A DNA stretch of 16,946 nucleotides from Hyphomicrobiales bacterium (GCA_012032065.1 JAAURV010000032.1:1-16946), one strand, 5' to 3'. Counted from the first letter of the stretch, positions 7,431-16,323 are shown. The notes: a model not told the origin generated them from the sequence alone. Numbers and translations: made by a program.

Positions 7431-8671
7431 TCAACCAACCTTCCTCAGCCGGTAAATCCCCACATCGATGATCTTCTCGGCGAAGCCCGCCTCGCAGTAG
7501 GCGAGATAGAGCCGCCACATGCGGCGGAAGCGTTCGTCGAAGCCGAGCTTCGAGACTTCTGGCCATGCCGCCTCGAAACGGTCGCGCCACATGCGAAGCG
7601 TCGTCGCGTAGTTCTGTCCGAAGGTCTCGACGCGCTCGAGAACAAGCCCCGCCATCTCCGCCTGCTGCCGCATGATCTGCTTGGTCAGCAGCATGCCGCC
7701 CGGGAAAATGTAGCGCTGAATGAAATCGACGCCATTGCGGTAGGCATCGTAGTTGGACTCCTCGATGGTGATGCCCTGGATCGCCGCGATCCCGCCTGGT
7801 TTCAGCCGCTCGAACAGCGTGCGGAAATACGCCGGCCAGTGCGCCTCGCCCACGGCTCGATCATCTCGATGGAAGCGATGCGGTCGAAAACCCCCTTGGT
7901 GTCGCGGTAGTCTTCGAGATGAAAATCGCACGCGGGTGCGAGACCGGCCTTCTCCATCCGTTCCTTCGCATAGGCCAATTGCTCCGTGGACAGAGTAATG
8001 CCGCGCACCGCGGCGCCCGCCTTGCCCGCTTCCTCGGCGAAACCTCCCCAGCCGGAACCGATTTCCAGCACGCTGTCGCCTTTCTTCAGTTCCAGCGCTT
8101 CCATGACCCGGTGATATTTCAGCCGCTGCGCCGTTTCGAGGCTGTTGGCGGCGCCGTCGAACACCGCCGAAGAATAGGTCATCGTCTCGTCGAGCCACAG
8201 CTTGTAGAAGTCGTTGCCGAGATCGTAATGCGCGGAGATATTCTTCCGCGCGCCCTTCTTGTTGTTGTCGCGACGCTTGTGCCAAAGTTTGTCGAGCCAG
8301 CTCGGAAAGAACAGCCCCGTGCCCGCGCCGTCGATCGCCGCGCGGTTGTCGAGATAGAAGCGCAGGAAGGCCGCGGGCTCTTCGGAGTCGATGTCGCCAT
8401 CCATGTAGCACTCGAAGAATCCGAGTTGGGCGCGGCGCATGCCGGTCCACAGAACCTTGAAATTGCGGAGCGTCAGATCGGCGTCGTGGCCCGTGCCCGG
8501 CGTTCCCAGCACAACTTCGCGGCCCGACGGCAGTGTGAGCCGGAGGCTACCCCGCAGGTTCTTCGGAATAAGTTTCCCGGCGATCCGGACGATCAGACCG
8601 CCGATGAGGCCGTCGCGCTGCGGCGGCCTGTCCGTGGGTTGTTGCATGGCCTTGCTCAGCGCCCCCGACAT
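7431..8671 (-). CDS. Cyclopropane-fatty-acyl-phospholipid synthase-like SAM methyltransferase, frameshifted as assembled
   Basis: This gene encodes an S-adenosylmethionine-dependent enzyme of the cyclopropane-fatty-acid synthase family, which adds a methyl or methylene group to unsaturated acyl chains of membrane phospholipids. The SAM site is VLEIGSGWGG (about 201-210). Family landmarks are YDLGNDFY (149-156), DETMTYSSAVF (161-171) and SIEMIEAVGE (about 267-276). The frame breaks inside that last motif: on the minus strand GAG is followed by CCGTGGGC where GCCGTGGGC is expected, a missing G between 7855 and 7856. With one base restored the protein has 413 residues and reads on as AVGEAHWPAYF to RLRKVG. 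A sequencing deletion in GGCC is the simplest cause. The start at 8671 has GAGG a few bases upstream. It is the last gene of the leftward ECF-controlled operon. The exact product (cyclopropane, methylated or furan-precursor fatty acid) is unknown. Confidence 0.87.
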
Positions 8672-9419
8672 AAACCTCGGGGTGGGATGTTAGCGGACCG
8701 GGCTCGATGCGCAAGCCCTTGAGCCAAAGCTTCGCCGCTTCCCAATGGATGCCGGCAATCACCTTGAGGGTCATGAATGGGAAAGCGGCAATGGTCTTGA
8801 GCAACGCCCGGTCCGAAAGCTCCTGCCGGTTGCCCGTTACATAGGCTTTGAGGCAAGGCCCTTCAGAATCCCGGTAGAGAATACCGAGGCTGATCTTGTC
8901 GCTGGGGATCGCCGCATGGAAGCCGTAGCTACCCTCGACCCGGTTGAAGGGCGAGACATGGAATTCCTTGGCGCAGTTCTGATGAATGCTTGTTTGCCCC
9001 GGCGCGACCGGCAGTACATAACTGGCCCGTCCGCCAAATGTATTATTCACTTCGTAGATCGTGACGCACAACGCGCCATCGCCGGTGTAGCCGAAATAGA
9101 CAGTGAGCGGATTAAATACGTAGCCCATCATCCGCGGATAGCAGAACATGAAGAATCGCTCGGCCTTCGCCCCTTCCGGCATTTGCCGCGCCAGGCTCCG
9201 CACATGCTGCGCGATTGGCGTTCCGTCTCCCGGCCCATGGTCGCGGTCCATCACCGAAAACAAATTGAAGCGGTTGTAGCCGAACAACCTGAGCTTCCCT
9301 GAATGCCCCTCCAACTCGTCCACATCGAGAAACACATTCGACACGCGATAGCGAAGCGCATGTTGGACCGGCTTCATCCGCTTGTGCACGACCTCGCCGC
9401 GATAGAGGCAACTCCTCAT
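8547..9419 (-). CDS. DUF1365 family protein
   Basis: As read, 290 residues from ATG 9419. The DUF1365 signatures are clear: LYRGEVVHKRMKP near the N-terminus, YPRMMGYVFNPLTVYFGY, EVNNTFGGRASYVL, KEFHVSPFNRVEGSYGF and IHWEAAKLWLKG. The biochemical function of the family is not established; its constant partners are an FAD amine-oxidase-like protein and a CFA-synthase-like methyltransferase, pointing to acyl-chain modification. The start overlaps the upstream gene's stop by four bases (ATGA). An odd feature is the last 40 or so residues: they overlap the methyltransferase gene by 125 bases and are just its out-of-frame translation, rich in Arg. A TAA at 8690-8692 in the next frame would end the protein near 242 residues, the usual family size, so a one-base insertion just upstream is likely. 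Confidence 0.88.
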   Translation of the reverse strand: MRSCLYRGEVVHKRMKPVQHALRYRVSNVFLDVDELEGHSGKLRLFGYNRFNLFSVMDRDHGPGDGTPIAQHVRSLARQMPEGAKAERFFMFCYPRMMGYVFNPLTVYFGYTGDGALCVTIYEVNNTFGGRASYVLPVAPGQTSIHQNCAKEFHVSPFNRVEGSYGFHAAIPSDKISLGILYRDSEGPCLKAYVTGNRQELSDRALLKTIAAFPFMTLKVIAGIHWEAAKLWLKGLRIEPGPLTSHPEVYVGGAEQGHATTHGQAAAARRPHRRSDRPDRRETYSEEPAG

Positions 9420-10741
9420 TCCGCCGCCTCCGCCAGATCGGGCAAGAGCTGCGGCGCGGGGCCAACATGTATGCGGCCTGAAGGCTTGGTCACATTCCAC
9501 GGCCGTTGCAAGCTACCCAGTTGCTCAGCCACCGCAAGACCCGCCTGCAACCCATCCTCATGGAAGCCTGAGCCGAACCACGCGCCACAAAACCATGTGC
9601 GCCGCCGCCCTTGCAAATTCCACAACTTCTCCTGGGCCGCGAGGGACCCCGGAGAAAAGAGCGGGTGGCGATACATCATGCTGCGGATCAGCGTGCCTGG
9701 CGCCGCTGCCTTCCGCGGATTGAGAGTCACGAAGATGTTATCCTCTCCGGCAAGCGATTGCAGCCGGTTCATCCAGTAGGTGACGCTCGAAACACCATCG
9801 GCTTCGCAGCAGTTCCACGAAGACCAAAGACTCCGCCGCTCCGGCATGAAGCTCGGATCGCGATGCACGATGGTGGGGTTCTCGGACATGTGAAATGAAG
9901 AGAGCAGTCCCGTCTCGATTTCGTCCGCGTCCGACAGCATCGAAAGATTCTGCCGCGCCTGGGCAGCCAGAACCACATGATCGAATGTTCCAGCCGTCGC
10001 GGTTGCCGTTTCGACCGTTACGCGATCGGCAAACCGCCGCACGCTCTTGACCGGATGTCCGGTGAAGTGCCGGAACTTTCCATCTTCAATCAGTTTCTCG
10101 ACGTAACTCCACGATCCCCCAGCGACCGTCCGCCACGTGGGCCGGTTGAACATCTGTAACAGGCCATGGTTGGCAAAGAAGTTCAAGAGTGCCCGCGCTG
10201 GGTAGTCCCGGAGGTCGCTGCTGCGCGACGACCAGATGGCCCCCGCCATCGGCAGAAGGTGCCGCTCCGCGAAATCTCTGGAGTAACCCTCCCGGTCCAG
10301 AAACTCTCCCAGCGTCAGCCACGGCGGCAGGCCGTTTGCACGACGGCCGCCGTTTCTGAAGAAACGTACGATGTCCGCCAACAGTCTCCACTGCCGTGGT
10401 CTGAAAGCCAGCCGCCCGCCATCGAAAAAACTGGAGAGGCCAGCCGCGCCATAAGTGCTGCCGCCACAACTGATGGACAGCGACATTTCCGTGGGCTTGG
10501 TCTCGACATCGAGGTAGTCGAACAGCGCGGCGAGATTGGGATAGGCCGCCTCGTTGTAAACCATAAACCCGGTATCGACAGCCAATAAGCTGCCTCCCGA
10601 CGGAACGTTGATCGTATGGGAATGCCCGCCGAGCCGGTCCTCTGCCTCGAACAGCGTCACTTCATGCCGCTGCGACAACAGCCACGCTGCGGAAAGCCCA
10701 GATATGCCGGAGCCTACGACGGCAATTCTATAGGAACTCAA
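9416..10741 (-). CDS. FAD-dependent oxidoreductase, amine-oxidase superfamily
   Basis: A 441-residue flavoprotein. The N-terminus IAVVGSGISGLSAAW gives the GxGxxG dinucleotide-binding motif, followed by FEAEDRLGGHSHT, the second FAD contact typical of amine oxidases and phytoene-desaturase-like enzymes. Family landmarks further on are VDTGFMVYNEAAYPNL, ANHGLLQMFNRPTWRTV, FDHVVLAAQ and the C-terminal WFCGAWFGSGFHEDGLQAG. The set of this protein with DUF1365 and a CFA-like methyltransferase is known from RpoE regulons of photosynthetic alphaproteobacteria, where such operons are linked to membrane-lipid modification; a desaturase or oxidase acting on methylated acyl chains is possible but inferred. 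No ATG fits the N-terminus; TTG at 10741 places homology at residue 1 and AAGGAA lies 12 bases upstream, a longer gap than usual. It heads the leftward operon behind an ECF promoter. Confidence 0.85.
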   Translation of the reverse strand: MSSYRIAVVGSGISGLSAAWLLSQRHEVTLFEAEDRLGGHSHTINVPSGGSLLAVDTGFMVYNEAAYPNLAALFDYLDVETKPTEMSLSISCGGSTYGAAGLSSFFDGGRLAFRPRQWRLLADIVRFFRNGGRRANGLPPWLTLGEFLDREGYSRDFAERHLLPMAGAIWSSRSSDLRDYPARALLNFFANHGLLQMFNRPTWRTVAGGSWSYVEKLIEDGKFRHFTGHPVKSVRRFADRVTVETATATAGTFDHVVLAAQARQNLSMLSDADEIETGLLSSFHMSENPTIVHRDPSFMPERRSLWSSWNCCEADGVSSVTYWMNRLQSLAGEDNIFVTLNPRKAAAPGTLIRSMMYRHPLFSPGSLAAQEKLWNLQGRRRTWFCGAWFGSGFHEDGLQAGLAVAEQLGSLQRPWNVTKPSGRIHVGPAPQLLPDLAEAAE

Positions 10742-10774
10742 GTGAGGCGGGCTTTCCTTGTTAGGTTTGCGACC

Positions 10775-10804
10775 TTAAACGGACCAATCCCGCCATTTGG
10801 ATCA
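10775..10804 (-). promoter_or_regulatory. ECF-sigma (RpoE-type) promoter of the amine oxidase-DUF1365-methyltransferase operon
   Basis: Read on the minus strand, TGATCC (10804-10799) is followed after 17 bases by CGTTTAA (10781-10775). The -35 is identical to that of the rpoE promoter, and the -10 keeps CGT. Transcription would begin about 26 bases before the TTG start at 10741, leaving room for the AAGGAA ribosome site. Spacing is one base longer than at rpoE, so this promoter may be weaker. Confidence 0.68.
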
Positions 10805-11026
10805 TCGTTCACGTTTTTACGCACCGGTTGACGTCTGCTTTCCATCGTGAGAACCTCAACCCAGTTCGCCTCCGCACGGGACGGGCTGAATGAAGAATAA
10901 GAAAATGAAGGGGAGTGACAAAGGCCGGTATTTGCGCGGCACAGGGTTCGCCGCGGGGCCGGAGCGTTGTCAATAAAACTTCATCTCCACGCCACTAACC
11001 AGCGACAGGTCTGCAAGGAGAAAGCA

Positions 11027-12619
11027 ATGACCGAATTCGAATCTAGACTCCAGCTTGCATCCAAGGCCGTGAGCCAAGGCAAGCTATCCCGCCGCGATTT
11101 CATGTCCTTCGCCATCGCCGGCGGAATGACCATCGTGGGCGCGCAACTGGCATTCACCAAAGCCGCTCGCGCGCAAGCCAAACCCGGCGGCCATTTCCGC
11201 GCCGGTTTGGGCCATGGCAACACGACCGACACTTTCGATCCGGCGACTTTTGCCCATGGCCTGAACTTCGGCTGGGGCCGCAGCCTAACCGGCGCCACGC
11301 TTACCCGTGTCGACTCCAAAAACAACGTGACGCCATATCTGGCGGAAAGCTTCGAGCCGTCGGACGGCGCCAAGAAGTGGGTGTTCAAGCTGCGCAAGGG
11401 CGTGACCTTCCACAACGGCAAGGCACTGACCTCAGACGACGTGGTTGGCACCATCAACTACCACAATGGCCCCGATTCCAAGTCGGCTGGCAAGGCCTAT
11501 CTCGGCGGCGTAGCCTCGGTGAAGGCCGACGGCCCGGAAACCGTCGTGTTCGAACTCAAGGGTGCGGACGCCGACTTCCCCTATGCCTTCGCGCAGTACC
11601 AGTTCCCGATCCTGTCAATCACGGACGGCAAGCCGGATGTGAGCGGCTTGGGTGCTGGGCCTTACGTGTTGGACGGCTTCGAACCCGGAGTACGCGCCCA
11701 CTTCAAGAGGAACCCGAACGCATTCGCGCCCGGCAATTTCGATGAAGTGACGCAGCTCACCATTCTCGACCCGGCTGCCCGCACCAATGCCTATCTGTCG
11801 GGCGAAGTCGACTACATCGACCGCGTCGACCTCAAGACCATCGACTTGCTGAAGAACGCCCCCGACACGGCGATCTACGACGTGTCCGGCTTCCAGCACT
11901 ACACGGCTCCGATGCTGACGGACTTGGCGCCCTTCGACAAGCTGGAAGTGCGCCAGGCCCTGAAGTGGGCCATCAACCGTCAGGAACTGGTGGACAAGGT
12001 TCTCTTCGGTTACGGCAAGCCCGGCAACGACACGCCGGTTGCGCCGACGCTGAAGTTCGCCACCAATCCTGAACCGGCTCACACCTATGATCCGGAGAAG
12101 GCCAAGTCCATTCTCAAGAAGGCCGGCCTCGAAGGCCTCAAGGTCGATCTCTCTGCCGCCGATGCCGCCTTCGCCGGTTCGGTCGACGCCGCGCTGTTGA
12201 TGGCCGAACACGCCAAGGCCGCCGGCATCGAGATCAACGTGATCCGCGAGCCGAACGACGGTTACTGGGACAACGTCTGGCTCAAGAAGGCGTGGTGCCA
12301 TTGCTATTGGGGCGGCCGTCCGACCGCCGACACCATGATGACGGTGTCGCTGGCCGAAAGCGCTTCCTGGAACGACACGCATTGGAAGAACGCCCGCTTC
12401 AACGAGCTTCTCCCCCTCGCCCGCGGCGAGACCGACGAAACCAAGCGCGCCACCATGTATGCGGAAATGCAGCAGCTCATCCACGACGACGGCGGCCAGA
12501 TGGTGCTCATGTTCGCGAACTTCGTCGGCGCCATGTCAACCAAGCTCGGCCATGGCGACTTCAACTCCGACAACGACTTCGACGGCGGCTACATGTACGA
12601 CCGCTGGTGGTTCGTCTGA
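11027..12619 (+). CDS. Peptide-type ABC transporter substrate-binding protein (family 5), Tat-exported
   Basis: A 530-residue periplasmic binding protein of the DppA/OppA (SBP_bac_5) family, which captures peptides, opines or similar small molecules for import. The N-terminus carries a twin-arginine signal, LSRRDFMSF at residues 20-28, then a hydrophobic stretch and a cleavage region ending ARAQA near residue 51, so it should be exported folded through Tat. Family stretches include FKLRKGVTFHNGKALTSDDV, LGAGPYVLDGFEPG and the EVRQALKWAINRQELVDKVLFG stretch. The frame is open back to 10967, but the ATG at 11027 has AAGGAG six bases upstream and puts the Tat motif at the normal depth. A strong terminator hairpin follows, so binding protein should be made in excess of the membrane parts. 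The ligand cannot be told from the sequence. Confidence 0.92.
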   Translation: MTEFESRLQLASKAVSQGKLSRRDFMSFAIAGGMTIVGAQLAFTKAARAQAKPGGHFRAGLGHGNTTDTFDPATFAHGLNFGWGRSLTGATLTRVDSKNNVTPYLAESFEPSDGAKKWVFKLRKGVTFHNGKALTSDDVVGTINYHNGPDSKSAGKAYLGGVASVKADGPETVVFELKGADADFPYAFAQYQFPILSITDGKPDVSGLGAGPYVLDGFEPGVRAHFKRNPNAFAPGNFDEVTQLTILDPAARTNAYLSGEVDYIDRVDLKTIDLLKNAPDTAIYDVSGFQHYTAPMLTDLAPFDKLEVRQALKWAINRQELVDKVLFGYGKPGNDTPVAPTLKFATNPEPAHTYDPEKAKSILKKAGLEGLKVDLSAADAAFAGSVDAALLMAEHAKAAGIEINVIREPNDGYWDNVWLKKAWCHCYWGGRPTADTMMTVSLAESASWNDTHWKNARFNELLPLARGETDETKRATMYAEMQQLIHDDGGQMVLMFANFVGAMSTKLGHGDFNSDNDFDGGYMYDRWWFV

Positions 12620-12640
12620 TCTTTGTGAAATTCCCGCAGG

Positions 12641-12671
12641 ACGCCCCGCCCTCTGGCGGGGCGTTTTGTTT
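12641..12671 (+). terminator. Rho-independent terminator between binding-protein and permease genes
   Basis: ACGCCCCGCC (12641-12650) and GGCGGGGCGT (12655-12664) form a perfect 10-bp stem with a CTCT loop, followed by TTTTGTTT. It lies 22 bases after the binding-protein stop. In a transporter operon such a site usually lets only part of the transcripts continue, or protects the 3' end of the binding-protein mRNA. The permease genes may also have their own promoter in 12672-12794, though I could not pick one out. Confidence 0.88.
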
Positions 12672-12794
12672 ATGGAGGGTGTCGCAAACGCGGTGGCGGA
12701 TGGAAAATACTACTGGCAAAGAGCAGCCAGTTTGCTAGCATCGTCCATCCGGGCCACAAGAAGCCCGAGGTAGGTTCTGAGGGGAGTCGAACGC

Positions 12795-13775
12795 GTGCAT
12801 CCTGTTCTAAGAACGGTGCTGCAAAGGCTTGGGCTGGGGTTGCTGACGCTGCTCGCAGTCTCGGTCATCATTTTCTCGTCTCTCGAATTGCTGCCCGGCG
12901 GTTTTGCCGAAGCCATCCTCGGCCAGGGTGCGACGCCTGAAACGGTTGCAGCATTCAACAAGTCGCTTGGTCTCGACCGCCCGCCCGTCACGCGATACTT
13001 CGAATGGCTGTGGGGCGCCTCGCAATTCGATTTCGGCAGGTCATTCGCAGGCGCGGGCGGATGGCGCGAGGAAAATGTCCGCGAAGTTTCGACCATCATC
13101 GGCCCCAGGCTCTACAATACCTTCTTCCTTGCCGCGGTCACGGCCGTTATCGCCGTTCCTCTGGCGCTGGTTCTTGGTTTGCTCTGCGCTCTCTATCGCA
13201 ACAGCTGGTTCGACAGAATTGCGAACGCGACAACCCTGACGACGATCGCATCGCCGGAATTCTTCGTCGCTTACATTCTGGTTTTCTTTCTGGCCGTGAA
13301 GCTGCGCTGGTTTCCGCCGCTCTCCACCGTATCGGCGACCACGCCTTTCCTCGAACACCTTTACAAGGCCATGCTCCCCGCGTTGACCCTGACGATGGTC
13401 ATCGTCGCGCACATGATGCGGATGACGCGCGCATCCATCATCTCGCTGCTTTCGAGCCCCTATATCGAGATGGCAAAGCTCAAGGGCCTCGAACCGCGGA
13501 AGGTCATCGTCAAGCATGCGCTGCCCAATGCCTGGGCGCCCATTGCCACGGTGATCGCCTTCAATCTGGCCTACCTCGTCGTGGGCGTCGTCGTGGTTGA
13601 AGTGGTGTTCACCTATCCCGGCATCGGCCAGCTGATGGTCGATTCCGTTTCGAGCCGTGACATGCCCGTAGCCCAGGCCTGCGCGCTCATCTTCGCGGCG
13701 ACCTATATCCTGCTCAACCTGCTCGCCGACATCGTGGCGATCGTCACCAACCCGCGCTTGTTGCATCCCAGATGA
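12795..13775 (+). CDS. Peptide-type ABC transporter permease, DppB/OppB-like
   Basis: A 326-residue inner-membrane permease with about six membrane segments (near residues 10-32, 109-133, 150-170, 192-212, 247-272 and 294-317). The cytoplasmic coupling loop (EAA-like) is EMAKLKGLEPRKVIVKHALPNAWAP at about 225-249, which docks on the ATPase. The N-terminal part (RLGLGLLTLLAVSVIIFSSLELLPG, then a periplasmic loop with SLGLDRPP and FGRSF) is typical of the B-type subunit. Translation starts at GTG 12795 with AGGGGAG eight bases upstream; no better ATG is available. Its stop overlaps the next permease start by four bases (ATGA). The pair forms the translocation channel. Confidence 0.92.
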   Translation: MHPVLRTVLQRLGLGLLTLLAVSVIIFSSLELLPGGFAEAILGQGATPETVAAFNKSLGLDRPPVTRYFEWLWGASQFDFGRSFAGAGGWREENVREVSTIIGPRLYNTFFLAAVTAVIAVPLALVLGLLCALYRNSWFDRIANATTLTTIASPEFFVAYILVFFLAVKLRWFPPLSTVSATTPFLEHLYKAMLPALTLTMVIVAHMMRMTRASIISLLSSPYIEMAKLKGLEPRKVIVKHALPNAWAPIATVIAFNLAYLVVGVVVVEVVFTYPGIGQLMVDSVSSRDMPVAQACALIFAATYILLNLLADIVAIVTNPRLLHPR

Positions 13776-14656
13776 CAGCCGAACACGCCGATATCCGCAG
13801 CATCAAGGGCCGCCGCAGCTTCGGCCAGAATGTATGGCGCACGCTCAAGTCCGCGCCGCCGACCGCGATCTTCGGAATGGCGGTCATCGCCTTCTATCTC
13901 TTCTGCGCGCTTTTTGCGCCATGGATCGCTCCCTATGGAGAGTCGGAAATCGTCGGAAAGGCCTACCAGACCTCGTCGGCGCAGCATTGGTTCGGGACCG
14001 ACCAGATTGGCCGCGACACGGTTTCCCGCGTGCTCTACGGCGCGCGCAACACCATCGGCATCGCGCTTCTCACCGTGCTCATCTCCTTCAGCATAGGCGG
14101 CGTTTTGGGCATCTACGCGGCGGTCACACGTGGCTGGCTCGACCTGGTCCTGAGCCGGATAGTCGACGTCCTGATGTCGATTCCGGTTCTTATCTTCGCC
14201 TTGATGCTGCTCGCCATGGCGGGCAAGTCGGTGTGGAACCTCATCTTCATTCTTGCGCTTCTGGACTCGACTCGCGTTTTCCGCCTCGCGCGCAATACGG
14301 CCTTGAGCGTGGCGGTGCAGGATTTCGTCGAGGCCGCGAGGCTTCGCGGCGAAGGCATGCGCTGGGTGGTGCTGCGCGAGATCGTGCCGAACATCTTGCC
14401 GCCGCTGATTGCCGAATTCGGTCTGCGCTTCTGCTTCGTGTTCTTGACGATCTCCGCGCTCTCCTTCCTCGGCGTCGGCATTCAGCCGCCTACGGCCGAC
14501 TGGGGTTCGATGGTGGCGGAGAGCAAGACGCTCATTACCTTCGGCCGGCCGCAGCCGCTCATTCCGGCCGCGGCCATCGCCTTGCTAACCATTTCCGTGA
14601 ACTTCGTGGTCGACTGGTTCCTGCACAAGACTTCGGGGCTTCGCGATGAAAAGTGA
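13772..14656 (+). CDS. Peptide-type ABC transporter permease, DppC/OppC-like
   Basis: A 294-residue inner-membrane permease, partner of the upstream B-type subunit. It shows the OppC-type N-terminus with a first membrane segment near residues 30-52, the WFGTDQIGRDTVSRVLYGAR motif at 73-92, and the coupling loop EAARLRGEGMRWVVLREIVPN at 187-207. The remaining membrane segments lie roughly at 95-117, 132-150, 153-166, 212-236 and 263-284. The four-base overlap with the preceding gene and an 11-base overlap with the following ATPase gene mark a tightly coupled operon. No anomalies were seen. Confidence 0.92.
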   Translation: MTAEHADIRSIKGRRSFGQNVWRTLKSAPPTAIFGMAVIAFYLFCALFAPWIAPYGESEIVGKAYQTSSAQHWFGTDQIGRDTVSRVLYGARNTIGIALLTVLISFSIGGVLGIYAAVTRGWLDLVLSRIVDVLMSIPVLIFALMLLAMAGKSVWNLIFILALLDSTRVFRLARNTALSVAVQDFVEAARLRGEGMRWVVLREIVPNILPPLIAEFGLRFCFVFLTISALSFLGVGIQPPTADWGSMVAESKTLITFGRPQPLIPAAAIALLTISVNFVVDWFLHKTSGLRDEK

Positions 14657-16288
14657 CCGCAAGCGGATCAAGGGCACCTCCCTCGTGGAAATGAGAGGCG
14701 TCAAGATCGACGGCTACTCGGACGATAGGTGGCATCCGATCGTCAAGGGCATCGACCTCACGCTGAAGCGCGGCGAGGTGCTGGGCTTGATTGGCGAATC
14801 GGGCGCGGGCAAATCGACGCTCGGCCTCGCGGCCATGGGCTACACCAAGCCCGGTTGCCGGATCAGCGGAGGTTCGATCGCCTTCGACGGCGTCGATCTG
14901 GTCAAGGCATCGCCGCAGTTTCTGAGGGAATTCTGGGGATCGCGCGTCACCTATGTGGCGCAGAGCGCCTCGGCGTCGTTCAATCCGGCGCATCACCTGA
15001 TGGACCAGGTGGTGGAAGCAGCCGTCAATCACGGCATCATGAAGCAGGCGGAGGCCGAGGCCGATGCGCGGGATCTGTTCAAGCGCCTGCAGCTTCCCAA
15101 CCCCGATACCATCGGCAACCGCTATCCGCATCAGGTGTCGGGCGGCCAGTTGCAGCGTGCCATGACGGCGATGGCGATGTCGAGCCGCCCCGACCTCATC
15201 GTCTTCGACGAGCCGACCACGGCGCTCGACGTCACGACGCAAGTCGAAGTGCTGGCGGCGATGCGGCGCATCGTCGAGGAGTTCGATACCGCCGCGATCT
15301 ACATCACCCACGATCTGGCGGTGGTGGCGCAGATGGCCCACCGCATCATGGTGCTGCGTTACGGCAACCTCGTCGAGGAAGCCGATACGCGCAACATGCT
15401 GAAGAACCCGACGCAGGACTACACCAAGACGCTCTGGGCGGTGCGCAAGCTCGAGAAGAAGGAAAGCGTCAACGACGACATCGTGCTTCGCGTCAACGCG
15501 ATCGACGCGACGTATTCGGGCGCGGCCAAGGTGCTCGACAATGTCACCGTGAACATTCCGCGCGCCGCACCGTTGCGGTTGTGGGCGAGTCAGGATCCGG
15601 CAAATCGACGCTGGCCCGCGCCATCACCGGGCTTCTTCCGATCAGCAAGGGCGAGATCACCTTCAACGGCAAGTCGCTGCCGCCCCGCCTTCAGGACCGC
15701 GACCGCCAGACGCTGCAGAAGATCCAAATGATCTATCAGTCGGCGGATACGGCCCTCAATCCGCGCCAGAAGGTGCGCGACATCATCGGAAGGCCGCTCG
15801 AGTTCTACCACGGCCTCAGGGGCCGCGAACAGGATAGGCGTGTCGAGCAGTTGCTCGAGGAAATCGAACTCGAAGGTTCCTTCGCGGACCGCTTGCCTGG
15901 CGAATTGTCCGGTGGGCAGAAGCAGCGCGTGTCGATTGCAAGAGCGCTCGCCGCGAAGCCCGACCTGATCATCTGCGACGAGGTGACCTCCGCACTCGAT
16001 CAGATCGTGGCCGAGGAAATCCTGAAACTGCTCATGCGGCTGCAGAAGGATACCAACGTCACCTATCTGTTCATCACTCATGACATCGCCACCGTGCGCG
16101 CCATCTCTGATGAGATCGTGGTGATGTACAAGGGCGCGGTAGTGCAGCAGGGTTTGAAATCGAAAGTGCTGAACCCTCCCTATCCGGCCTACACGGAGCT
16201 TTTGCTCTCGTCGGTTCCGGAGATGGATCCGGATTGGCTGACGAGCCTTCTCGCCAAACGCGCCCGCAAAGCCAAGGTTCCGGCATAA
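14646..16288 (+). CDS. Fused double-ATPase subunit of the peptide ABC transporter (DppD-DppF type), frameshifted as assembled
   Basis: Two ABC ATPase domains are encoded in one gene, and they power the importer. Domain 1: Walker A GESGAGKST (50-58), Q106, signature VSGGQ (164-168), Walker B LIVFDE (184-189), His222. Domain 2: Walker A GESGSGKST (314-322), signature LSGGQ (421-425), Walker B LIICDE (441-446). Domain 2 has DEVTSALD instead of the usual DEPTSALD. The frame breaks just before the second Walker A: after CGC (15561-15563) only GC remains of one codon before CGC ACC at 15566 (R-T-V-A-V-V-G). One restored G gives NIPRGRTVAVVGE and a 547-residue protein, normal for such fusions. A missing base in GGCC is the likely cause. 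As assembled only the first domain would be made. The start overlaps the DppC-like gene. Confidence 0.9.
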
Positions 16289-16294
16289 TCCGAT

Positions 16295-16323
16295 TGATCC
16301 GCGCCGCGGCCCCTGCGTAGTTG
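16295..16323 (+). promoter_or_regulatory. ECF-sigma (RpoE-type) promoter of the photolyase gene
   Basis: TGATCC (16295-16300) is followed after 15 bases by CGTAGTTG (16316-16323). The -10 box shares seven bases, CGTAGTT, with the rpoE promoter. It begins 6 bases after the stop of the transporter ATPase gene. Transcription from it would start at about 16328-16331, that is, at or next to the photolyase ATG. Confidence 0.72.

Noticed and set aside
9420..9500. Longer start for the DUF1365 protein at 9500
   Set aside because: The extra residues overlap the flavoprotein's C-terminus and are not family-like; the ATG at 9419 forms a 4-base ATGA overlap and begins the conserved LYRGEVVHKR motif.
10828..10856. 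Housekeeping promoter for the binding-protein gene with TTGACG at 10828
   Set aside because: The -35 is good, but the sequence 17-18 bases downstream (GAACCT) does not resemble a -10 element.
10967..11026. Upstream extension of the binding protein to 10967
   Set aside because: It would bury the Tat motif about 40 residues in and ignores the AAGGAG ribosome site before the ATG at 11027.
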